Shown piece after piece: positions 1 to 5,092 of a DNA stretch of 15,910 bases. The notes under the pieces are model-generated. The model was given only the letters and a program-made list of their open reading frames with translations, was not told the origin of the DNA and searched no databases. The stretch is from Lachnospiraceae bacterium UBA7060. GTDB taxonomy: Bacteria; Bacillota; Clostridia; Lachnospirales; Lachnospiraceae. The DNA lies in contig DLAA01000106.1 of NCBI GenBank assembly GCA_002493835.1, positions 1 through 15,910 of the forward strand, written 5' to 3'. The translations under genes were made by a program, and so were the position numbers. Position 1 is the stretch's first letter, and each line of letters opens with the position of its first letter.

Positions 1-31
1 AAATCCGAAACATAAGCAGGTACAGGGCTAA
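1..31 (+). CDS. rpmJ: 50S ribosomal protein L36, C-terminal end only (partial)
   Basis: Reading from base 2, the frame gives NPKHKQVQG followed by a TAA stop at 29-31. This matches the conserved C-terminal tail of L36 (ENPKHKQRQG type). L36 is a small zinc-binding protein of the large ribosomal subunit, and rpmJ normally lies just upstream of rpsM in the alpha/spc operon, as here. The gene begins outside the window, so only nine codons and the stop are visible. The identification rests on this short tail plus synteny. Confidence 0.85.
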   Translation, partial: NPKHKQVQG

Positions 32-224
32 TAGATAGAGAAGAGCCAGAGAGGCATTTTTAATTTTGCTTCTCTAAAGATAACTTTTTGATACCAACTT
101 ATATGTTTGGAAAGATCGGATACCTGATCCGGTTGGGTAGAACATACCTCAATCAATTAGTGTCGCGCGTGTGAAATTAACACGCGGAGCGCATGAAAAT
201 GCAAAGGAAATGGAGGAAATGTAA
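32..224 (+). promoter_or_regulatory. Structured rpmJ-rpsM spacer with three hairpins
   Basis: This 193-base spacer is long for ribosomal genes. Three stems are visible: 48-56 pairing with 67-75 (9 bp, one G-U, 10-base loop), 117-121 pairing with 127-131, and 166-172 pairing with 180-186 (7 bp, GC-rich). None is followed by a convincing U run, so they do not look like simple terminators. A GGAGG Shine-Dalgarno precedes the rpsM ATG. In some bacteria a ribosomal protein represses the alpha operon through an RNA structure upstream of rpsM. Whether this leader does so is inference only. Confidence 0.35.
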
Positions 225-593
225 ATGGCTCGTATTGCAGGTGTTGACTTACCGAGAGAGAAGCGTGTGGAAATTGGATTGACTTATATTTATGGTATTG
301 GCAGATCCAGCGCGAACAAGATTCTGGAGGCAGCAAATGTAAATCCTGATACTCGTGTCAGAGAGCTGACTGACGACGAAGTAAAGAGACTGGCAGAAGT
401 GATCGACAAGGATTACATGGTGGAAGGTGATTTGAGAAGAGAAGTTGCCCTCAACATCAAGAGACTTCAGGAAATCGGCTGCTACAGAGGCATTCGCCAC
501 AGGAAAGGCCTTCCTGTTCGTGGTCAGAAGACGAAGACGAATGCCAGGACAAGAAAAGGTCCTAAGAGAACTGTTGCGAATAAGAAGAAATAG
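225..593 (+). CDS. rpsM: 30S ribosomal protein S13
   Basis: A 122-residue S13 of usual length. It starts MARIAGVDLPREKRVEIGLTYIYGIG, with the helix-hairpin-helix-like region, and ends in the basic tail TRKGPKRTVANKKK, both diagnostic of the family. S13 sits in the head of the 30S subunit, contacts the P-site tRNA and forms intersubunit bridges. TGGAGG a few bases upstream supports the ATG at 225. The GLPVRGQKTKTNARTRKGP block near residues 95-114 is the conserved rRNA-binding segment. It is followed after 45 bases by rpsK, with no terminator, as in the usual operon. Confidence 0.98.
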   Translation: MARIAGVDLPREKRVEIGLTYIYGIGRSSANKILEAANVNPDTRVRELTDDEVKRLAEVIDKDYMVEGDLRREVALNIKRLQEIGCYRGIRHRKGLPVRGQKTKTNARTRKGPKRTVANKKK

Positions 594-638
594 TGATAGA
601 AACATGTAAAATAGTCTGAGAAAGTAGGTTAGTTTATT

Positions 639-1034
639 ATGGCAAAGAAAGTTACCAAAAAAGTGACAAAAAAGCGTGTCAAGAAAAACGTTGAACGTGG
701 ACAGGCACATATCCAGTCTTCCTTTAACAATACCATTGTTACATTGACAGATAACGAAGGTAATGCGTTGAGCTGGGCAAGTGCTGGTGGTCTTGGTTTT
801 AGAGGTTCAAGGAAATCTACTCCATATGCGGCACAGATGGCTGCTGAGACAGCGACAAAGGCTGCTCTCATTCATGGCTTGAAGACTGTAGATGTTATGG
901 TAAAAGGGCCGGGTTCCGGCCGTGAAGCTGCAATTCGTGCGTTGCAGGCATGTGGTCTGGAAGTGACCAGCATTCGAGACGTGACGCCGGTGCCGCATAA
1001 TGGGTGCCGTCCACCGAAGAGACGCCGCGTCTAA
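639..1034 (+). CDS. rpsK: 30S ribosomal protein S11
   Basis: A 131-residue S11 of usual length. A lysine-rich N-terminus (residues 1-17) precedes the conserved core, with HIQSSFNNTIVTLTD near 23-37, the GPGSGREAAIRAL segment and the C-terminal IRDVTPVPHNGCRPPKRRRV. S11 forms part of the 30S platform near the E site. It sits between rpsM and rpsD in the standard order. The spacer after it is unusually long (280 bases) and carries a tandem repeat described separately. The Shine-Dalgarno is weak (AAGTAGG region), but the start is fixed by homology. Confidence 0.98.
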   Translation: MAKKVTKKVTKKRVKKNVERGQAHIQSSFNNTIVTLTDNEGNALSWASAGGLGFRGSRKSTPYAAQMAAETATKAALIHGLKTVDVMVKGPGSGREAAIRALQACGLEVTSIRDVTPVPHNGCRPPKRRRV

Positions 1035-1041
1035 GCGATCA

Positions 1042-1196
1042 AAAAGAAAATCTAATCACTCACAGCAAAGGCTGTTTCGTGAAGATTTTCTAAATTTTGA
1101 TCTAGAGAACCGCAGGCGGTTCTCCAAAAGAAAATCTAATCACTCACAGCAAAGGCTGTTTCGTGAAGATTTTCCAGGTTTTGATCTGGAGAACCG
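1042..1196 (+). repeat. Two-copy tandem repeat with nested hairpins between rpsK and rpsD
   Basis: Bases 1042-1112 and 1126-1196 are near-identical 71-base units with an 84-base period. Differences fall mainly in the second half (for example TAAATTTTGATCTAGAG versus CAGGTTTTGATCTGGAG). Each unit can fold into a long stem: GAAAATCT pairs with AGATTTTC, TCAC with GTGA, and ACAGC with GCTGT around an AAAG loop. The first unit also ends in a perfect 8-bp hairpin, GAGAACCG-cagg-CGGTTCTC (1105-1124). The second copy lacks that right arm. Compact size and nested symmetry suggest a small non-autonomous palindromic repeat or a duplicated RNA regulatory element. I do not recognise the family. Confidence 0.85.
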
Positions 1197-1246
1197 TAAA
1201 AATGCGATTCTTCATGTGAGTTGATATATTCTTTGGATGAAGGTGC

Positions 1247-1276
1247 GTATTAATTGGTATTTAGACTAGTTAATAC
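1247..1276 (+). promoter_or_regulatory. Hairpin in the rpsD leader
   Basis: Bases 1247-1257 pair with 1266-1276 (11 bp including two G-U pairs) around an 8-base loop, about 40 bases before the rpsD start. No U run follows. S4 is known to autoregulate its mRNA in several bacteria, so a leader structure would make sense. I cannot match this hairpin to a known S4 site, and it is AU-rich. Confidence 0.25.
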
Positions 1277-1314
1277 AAGGCATTGTAAACAAAAACAGAA
1301 AGGAGCCAATTAAA

Positions 1315-1908
1315 ATGGCAGTAAACAGAGTTCCAGTATTGAAAAGATGCAGATCCTTGGATCTTGATCCCACATTTTTAGGATATGATAAAAAATCCAA
1401 CAGAACTTCTGCAAGAGCAGGCAAGAAAGTCAGTGAGTACGGATTGCAGTTGAGAGAGAAGCAGAAAGCAAAATTTATCTATGGTGTGTTGGAGAAGCCT
1501 TTCAGAAATTATTATGAGAAAGCTGACAGAATGAAGGGCCAGACAGGTGAGAACTTGATGGTTATGCTGGAGAGCAGGCTCGACAGCGTTGTGTTTAGAA
1601 TGGGTTTTGCAAGAACGAGAAGAGAAGCCAGACAGGTAGTAGGGCATCAGCATTTTCTTGTAAATGGAAAACCTGTACAGATTCCTTCTTACCTGGTTAA
1701 AGCGGGTGATGTGATTGAGGTGAGAGAGAAGGCAAAGTCCCTGCAGAGATATAAAGATATCCTTGAGGTGACAGGCGGCAGATTGGTTCCTGAGTGGCTT
1801 GAGGTGGATCAGGAGGCGATGAGAGGGACAGTAAAACATCTTCCCACCAGAGAGATGATTGATGTTCCGGTAGACGAGATGCTTATCGTTGAGTTGTATT
1901 CCAAATAA
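1315..1908 (+). CDS. rpsD: 30S ribosomal protein S4 (zinc-independent form)
   Basis: A 197-residue S4 with AAAGGAG eight bases before ATG. S4 is a primary 16S rRNA-binding protein that starts 30S assembly, and in some species it represses its own operon. The N-terminal domain has a single cysteine (residue 12) instead of the four zinc ligands, so it is the C-minus type. The S4 RNA-binding domain covers roughly 88-150 (RLDSVVFRMGFARTRREARQ, then HQHFLVNGKPVQIPSYLVKAGD). It lies between rpsK and rpoA as in other Firmicute alpha operons. Confidence 0.98.
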   Translation: MAVNRVPVLKRCRSLDLDPTFLGYDKKSNRTSARAGKKVSEYGLQLREKQKAKFIYGVLEKPFRNYYEKADRMKGQTGENLMVMLESRLDSVVFRMGFARTRREARQVVGHQHFLVNGKPVQIPSYLVKAGDVIEVREKAKSLQRYKDILEVTGGRLVPEWLEVDQEAMRGTVKHLPTREMIDVPVDEMLIVELYSK

Positions 1909-1920
1909 TAAGGCGAATAG

Positions 1921-1959
1921 AAATTCTGGCACATCAAAATATGCTGTGCAAGAATTTTT
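1921..1959 (+). terminator. Terminator-like hairpin between rpsD and rpoA
   Basis: Bases 1921-1933 pair with 1945-1957 (13 positions, one mismatch) around an 11-base loop, and the right arm runs into a short T run ending at 1959. This has the form of an intrinsic terminator or attenuator placed inside the operon, 80 bases before the rpoA start. The stem is only moderately GC-rich. It may reduce rather than stop transcription into rpoA, or protect mRNA ends. Confidence 0.45.
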
Positions 1960-2039
1960 ATGTTTCGCTTACGAGAGTGTCTTACAGGGCATTCTCCGTG
2001 TTGCTGAAATTGATATATTCTCAAAAGGAGGGTATCTGG

Positions 2040-2999
2040 GTGTTTGAATTTGAGAGACCGAATATAGAAGTAGTTGAGATCTCCGAAGATAAAAAGTACG
2101 GTAGATTCGTAGTAGAACCCTTAGAGAGAGGTTACGGAATTACCCTCGGCAATTCGCTCAGAAGAATCATGCTTTCTTCCCTGCCCGGCGTGGCGGTAAG
2201 TCAGATAAAGATCGAGGGCGTTCTTCATGAGTTCAGCTCTATTCCCGGCGTGAAGGAAGATGTGACAGAAATTGTCATGAACATCAAGAACCTTGCTATT
2301 AGGAGTAACAGTGAGGGCAGTGAGGTAAAAACCGCTTACATCGAATATGAAGGTGAGGGTGTTATCCATGCTTCCGATATTCAGGTAGATCAGGATCTGG
2401 AAATTCTGAATCCTGATATGGTAATCGCTACTCTGAGTGGTAAGGACACAAAGCTCTATATGGAGCTGACTATCACCAAAGGACGGGGCTATGTGGGCGC
2501 TGATAAGAATAAGACAGAGGATCTTCCAATTGGTGTAATTGCCATCGATTCTATTTATACTCCGGTAGAGAGAGTCAATGTTACGGTAGAAAACACTCGT
2601 GTGGGTCAGATTACGGATTACGATAAACTGACGCTTGATGTATATACAAATGGTACACTTGTACCTGATGAGGCGGTTAGTTTGGCGGCTAAGGTACTCA
2701 GTGAGCATTTGAGTCTTTTTATCGATTTATCTGAGAACGCTAAGACTGCAGAAGTTATGGTGGAGAAGGAAGACGATGAGAAGGAAAAGGTGCTCGAGAT
2801 GAGCATTGATGAACTTGAACTGTCTGTGCGCTCTTATAACTGTCTGAAGAGAGCTGGTATCAATACAGTGGAGGAGTTAACAAACAAAACTTCCGAGGAT
2901 ATGATGAAGGTCAGAAACCTTGGCCGCAAGTCCTTAGAAGAAGTTCTTGCTAAATTAAAAGAATTAGGATTACAGCTGAATCCCAGCGATGAGGCGTAA
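2040..2999 (+). CDS. rpoA: DNA-directed RNA polymerase subunit alpha
   Basis: A 319-residue alpha subunit starting at GTG 2040, preceded by an ideal AAAGGAGG (2024-2031) with 8-base spacing. The protein then begins with the family's FEFERPNIEVVEI. An ATG at 1941 would add 33 residues without family similarity and would cover the upstream hairpin, so it was not used. The N-terminal assembly domain is roughly 1-230 (RGYGITLGNSLRRIMLSSLPG). The C-terminal domain that contacts UP elements and activators is roughly 250-319 (two helix-hairpin-helix-like motifs, IDELELSVRSYNCLKRAGI and KVRNLGRKSLEEV). An acidic linker (EKEDDEKEK) joins them. Alpha dimerises to nucleate core polymerase. Confidence 0.97.
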   Translation: MFEFERPNIEVVEISEDKKYGRFVVEPLERGYGITLGNSLRRIMLSSLPGVAVSQIKIEGVLHEFSSIPGVKEDVTEIVMNIKNLAIRSNSEGSEVKTAYIEYEGEGVIHASDIQVDQDLEILNPDMVIATLSGKDTKLYMELTITKGRGYVGADKNKTEDLPIGVIAIDSIYTPVERVNVTVENTRVGQITDYDKLTLDVYTNGTLVPDEAVSLAAKVLSEHLSLFIDLSENAKTAEVMVEKEDDEKEKVLEMSIDELELSVRSYNCLKRAGINTVEELTNKTSEDMMKVRNLGRKSLEEVLAKLKELGLQLNPSDEA

Positions 3000-3041
3000 T
3001 GATAGAGGTAAGACCGAAGAGCACTCAGAAAGGAGCCGACT

Positions 3042-3647
3042 ATGGCAAAGTATAGAAAGCTTGGCAGAACATCTGATCAGAGAAAAGCATTACTCAGGAG
3101 TCAGGTTACCGCCCTGTTGTATCACGGAAAGATTGTGACCACAGAGGCAAGAGCGAAGGAAGTGCGTAAGCTTGCAGAGCACATAATCACACTTGCTGTC
3201 AAGGAGAAAGACAATTTTGAAACCGTCAAGGTTACTGCGAAGGTGCCTCGCAAAGACAAAGACGGCAAGAGAGTTAAGCAGATTATTGATAAAAATACAA
3301 AAGCAGTTCTTTCCGAGACGCATCGCGACAAGGATGGAAAGCTTCTCAAAATTGAGAATGGCAGAACTGTTACTGTGTACGATGAGGTGGAAAAGGAGAT
3401 TAAGAAGGATATGCCTTCCAGACTTCATGCGAGAAGCCAGATAATGAAGGTCCTCTATCCTGTCAAAGAAGTACCGACCAAAGCGGCTGGCCGTAAGAAG
3501 AATACAAAGGAAGTCAATTTGGTAGATAAATTATTTGATGAGTATGGTCCTAAATATGCAAATCGTCATGGCGGCTATACCAGAATCATCAAGATTGGAC
3601 CTCGTAAAGGTGACGCGGCAATGGAAGTTGTTTTAGAGCTGGTATAA
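3042..3647 (+). CDS. rplQ: 50S ribosomal protein L17 with a large internal expansion
   Basis: The ends are canonical L17: MAKYRKLGRTSDQRKALLRS and TTEARAKEVRKLAEHIITLA at the N-terminus, VDKLFDEYGPKYANRHGGY and TRIIKIGPRKGD at the C-terminus. At 201 residues it is far longer than the usual 115-130. About 70 charged residues (roughly 55-127) are inserted before the SRLHARSQIMKVL segment, with another short lysine-rich stretch at 145-157. From memory, L17 proteins of Lachnospiraceae carry such expansions, which supports the lineage call. L17 lies near the exit tunnel of the 50S subunit. AAAGGAG precedes the ATG. It is the last gene of the operon. Confidence 0.97.
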   Translation: MAKYRKLGRTSDQRKALLRSQVTALLYHGKIVTTEARAKEVRKLAEHIITLAVKEKDNFETVKVTAKVPRKDKDGKRVKQIIDKNTKAVLSETHRDKDGKLLKIENGRTVTVYDEVEKEIKKDMPSRLHARSQIMKVLYPVKEVPTKAAGRKKNTKEVNLVDKLFDEYGPKYANRHGGYTRIIKIGPRKGDAAMEVVLELV

Positions 3648-3692
3648 TTGACAAGTTGACATTTTGATATATAAGTTAATTGAGACAAATAA

Positions 3693-3723
3693 AAAGCTGA
3701 GTGTATAAACGCTCGGCTTTTTT
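3693..3723 (+). terminator. Intrinsic terminator of the ribosomal-protein operon
   Basis: AAAGCTGAGTGT (3693-3704) pairs along 12 positions, with two G-U pairs, with ACGCTCGGCTTT (3709-3720) around a 4-base loop. The right arm runs into a T tract. It lies 45 bases after the rplQ stop and should insulate the accessory region from the highly expressed ribosomal operon. Confidence 0.93.
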
Positions 3724-3833
3724 GTTATCCTAATTAAATTGAATAGAAAAGATTTTCTTTTCCTATTCGCGTGCCAGATACCTGTCAGTCTGTTGATATT
3801 TCCCACTTGGATGCCTGTGGGCAGCATAAAAAA

Positions 3834-3866
3834 GGATACAACATTTTGTAATAAAATGTTGCATCC
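3834..3866. repeat. Left inverted-repeat site flanking the recombinase (IRL)
   Basis: This is a 33-bp imperfect palindrome. Arms GGATACAACATTTT and AAAATGTTGCATCC (one mismatch) surround a 5-base spacer GTAAT at 3848-3852. Bases 3844-3864 are the exact reverse complement of 4614-4634 on the other side of the recombinase gene. Two short inverted arms around a small asymmetric spacer are the architecture of a tyrosine-recombinase core crossover site. The two sites are in opposite orientation, the arrangement that gives inversion rather than excision. Confidence 0.85.
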
Positions 3867-3881
3867 ATCCACTCATTATAT

Positions 3882-3908
3882 ATATCGGAACACACGTCAA
3901 ATACTTAA
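3882..3908 (-). promoter_or_regulatory. Sigma-D (sigma-28)-like flagellar promoter inside the putative invertible segment
   Basis: On the minus strand TTAA (3908-3905) is followed by 15 bases and TCCGATAT (3889-3882). The sigma-D consensus, as I recall it, is TAAA-N15-GCCGATAT, giving 3 of 4 and 7 of 8 matches with exact spacing. In the present orientation transcription would start near 3875 and run through the left repeat toward the rplQ terminator, where there is no gene. A TATAAT also occurs on this strand at 3880-3875, but its nearest TTGAC-type box is only 14 bases upstream, so a sigma-A reading is weaker. Confidence 0.5.
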
Positions 3909-3983
3909 CCCCTTTATATAAAAAAATTTTAACAAAATGTCATTATTAATTCCGCTATTATACATGCATTTGAAAACATATAT

Positions 3984-4562
3984 TTAGAGATTAATATTCA
4001 GGTACACCTGATCTCTTTCATCCTGTTCGATGCCGAGGTAGCGTTTTGTGATTTGATACGAGGAATGATTGTAAAGGTCCATCAGCATGGCAGGGGGTGT
4101 TCCTTGCTTCCATGCTTGGTAGCCGAAAGTCTTACGCAGGGAATGACAGCTGATATGATCGGACAGGCCGCATTCTCTGGCGGCATTTTTGACAATTCGA
4201 TAGGCCTGACATCGGGAGAGCGGTTGAGATTTACAGCGGCCGCTCGGAAAAAGATATGCAGATGAATTGGGGTTACTGAGATAAATGCGATAGCTTTCTA
4301 AAGCCTGACCCAGTGCAGCATTGATAGGAACTGTACGGGTTTTTTGCGTTTTCTGTTCTTCAACGCAGATATGTCCGCGTAGTTTCCCATTTACACGATA
4401 TACATCATGCCATCTAAGCTTCAGCAAATCTCCGATTCGAAATGCAGTGTTTAATCCCATAACAATCAATGTGTAATTGCGGGGATTGGGATGACTGTCT
4501 TTGTAGTAATCTCTAAAAAGAGCAAGTGCGTCTCTGTCTTTGATTGGATTTGTCGTACTCAT
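3984..4562 (-). CDS. Tyrosine recombinase, catalytic domain only (FimB/FimE size class)
   Basis: This 192-residue protein has the complete tyrosine-recombinase active site. Arg42 lies in NTAFRIGDLLKLRW, a beta-hairpin lysine at 71 or 74, His140 and Arg143 in HSLRKTFGYQ, His166 in LYNHSSYQ, and the nucleophile Tyr175 in TKRYLGI. There is almost no N-terminal core-binding domain. This short form is shared by FimB/FimE-type DNA invertases (about 200 residues) and some small integrases. It would cut and rejoin DNA at paired sites, here most simply the inverted repeats on either side of it. AGGAGG lies 8 bases before its ATG. No other mobile-element gene accompanies it, which argues for a resident switch rather than a prophage. 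The ORF is intact. Confidence 0.9.
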   Translation of the reverse strand: MSTTNPIKDRDALALFRDYYKDSHPNPRNYTLIVMGLNTAFRIGDLLKLRWHDVYRVNGKLRGHICVEEQKTQKTRTVPINAALGQALESYRIYLSNPNSSAYLFPSGRCKSQPLSRCQAYRIVKNAARECGLSDHISCHSLRKTFGYQAWKQGTPPAMLMDLYNHSSYQITKRYLGIEQDERDQVYLNINL

Positions 4563-4598
4563 AAAATACCTCCTATAATTTGTATTTAGTGATAGGTT

Positions 4599-4627
4599 TT
4601 GAGACTTATCCTAATGCAACATTTTAT
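4599..4627 (+). promoter_or_regulatory. Weak sigma-A-like promoter candidate overlapping the right repeat
   Basis: TTGAGA (4599-4604), 17 bases, TTTTAT (4622-4627) reads toward the csrA-like gene. The -35 box matches 5 of 6 positions and the -10 box only 4 of 6. If real, it would give basal expression in the present orientation. Inversion would replace its -35 box while keeping the -10 inside the repeat core, so the switch would exchange one promoter type for another. It is a weak match in AT-rich DNA. Confidence 0.25.
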
Positions 4628-4646
4628 TACAAAAAGTTGCATTAGG
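4610..4646. repeat. Right inverted-repeat site flanking the recombinase (IRR)
   Basis: This is a 37-bp palindrome with arms of 16 bases and one mismatch (CCTAATGCAACATTTT and AAAAAGTTGCATTAGG) around spacer ATTAC at 4626-4630. The spacer is the reverse complement of the left site's GTAAT. Identity with the inverted left site is exact over 4614-4634 and 26 of 28 over 4614-4641. The site separates the recombinase start region from the csrA-like gene. As RNA it would also form a hairpin at the 5' end of any transcript entering from the left. Confidence 0.85.
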
Positions 4647-4693
4647 AAACGCAAGGCGGCGCCCTCTAAGGAGGAGAAGGCAGGGAGGCTTAT

Positions 4694-4966
4694 ATGCTTA
4701 GAATGACGGTAAACACAGAGGAGTACATCCAGATTGGCGATGATATCAGAATCATTTTTCTCGGCGGCAGTAAAAATCACACCAGAGTGATGCTGGATGT
4801 TCCCAAAGAACTTAATGTAGCAAGAAGCAGAGCTATGGAGAATCATGCAAAGACAGAAAAGGATCGGGAAAAGATTGCCCACTACTATGCAGAGCCGGAA
4901 TTGGAGAAAAAATATCGGAAAAAGAAGATTGCCATAAATGACGGCGCTAAGAGGGCGTCAAAGTAA
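4694..4966 (+). CDS. CsrA-like RNA-binding protein with a C-terminal extension
   Basis: The first 49 residues align without gaps to CsrA numbering. They show Ile14-Gly15-Asp16 (YIQIGDDI), Leu23-Gly24, Arg31, Pro37-Lys38-Glu39 (DVPKEL), Val42 and the RNA-contacting Arg44. CsrA dimers bind GGA in hairpin loops and Shine-Dalgarno sequences, and in B. subtilis repress flagellin (hag) translation. Departures are Met at position 4 (usually Leu) and Ala at 43 (usually His). Residues 50-90 form an extra, strongly charged tail (EKDREKIAHYY, then EKKYRKKK); usual CsrA is 55-75 residues. GGGAGG lies 5 bases before ATG. The next gene is flagellin, 126 bases on, with no terminator between, so the two are probably co-transcribed. 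A divergent CsrA paralogue is the best reading. Confidence 0.75.
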   Translation: MLRMTVNTEEYIQIGDDIRIIFLGGSKNHTRVMLDVPKELNVARSRAMENHAKTEKDREKIAHYYAEPELEKKYRKKKIAINDGAKRASK

Positions 4967-5092
4967 AAGGGTAATGACCCGGGGTTATCCTAGGGACTTC
5001 GGGTTTATTGCATAAATCGAAGTACAGTAAACCAAAAACAAACAAATGGCAGCAAAAGGATTTGCTGCCTACAATCACAAGGAGGTAAATTT
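4967..5092 (+). promoter_or_regulatory. Flagellin mRNA leader with two candidate CsrA-binding GGA sites
   Basis: The spacer contains a 7-bp stem near 4968-4991, a longer one (4996-5001 with 5018-5023, extended by 5004-5008 with 5012-5016), and a perfect 9-bp hairpin, GGCAGCAAA (5048-5056) with TTTGCTGCC (5061-5069), around loop AGGA. The AAGGAT across that loop fits the ARGGAU heart of the CsrA consensus. The second GGA (5081-5083, context ACAAGGAGG) is the Shine-Dalgarno itself. Paired sites of this kind, one in an upstream hairpin and one over the ribosome-binding site, are how CsrA represses hag in B. subtilis. I see no good promoter here, so the flagellin probably depends on transcription from upstream. 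Confidence 0.6.

Larger units (their letters stand above)
3853..4625. mobile_element. Putative invertible DNA segment carrying its own recombinase
   Basis: About 773 bp lies between the spacers of two inverted crossover-like sites. It holds the recombinase gene (reading left) and, near its left end, a sigma-D-like promoter that also reads left, toward the rplQ terminator where no gene lies. Flipping the segment would aim that promoter across the right-hand site into the csrA-like and flagellin genes, with no gene in between. FimB/FimE-type switches use recombinases of this size class. Inversion itself is inferred, since only one orientation is present here. Confidence 0.6.

Noticed and set aside
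1000..1224. Open frame after rpsK encoding a 28-residue unit twice
   Set aside because: It starts inside rpsK in another frame, has no ribosome-binding site, and its repeat only mirrors the 84-base DNA repeat, whose period happens to be a multiple of three.
1941..2039. N-terminal extension of RpoA from an upstream ATG
   Set aside because: The extra 33 residues have no family counterpart and cover a terminator-like hairpin; the GTG at 2040 has an ideal Shine-Dalgarno and the conserved N-terminus.
3834..4646. Recombinase region as a prophage or integrative element remnant
   Set aside because: No excisionase, phage or conjugation genes, no direct att repeats, and no tRNA target are visible; the flanking sites are inverted, not direct.
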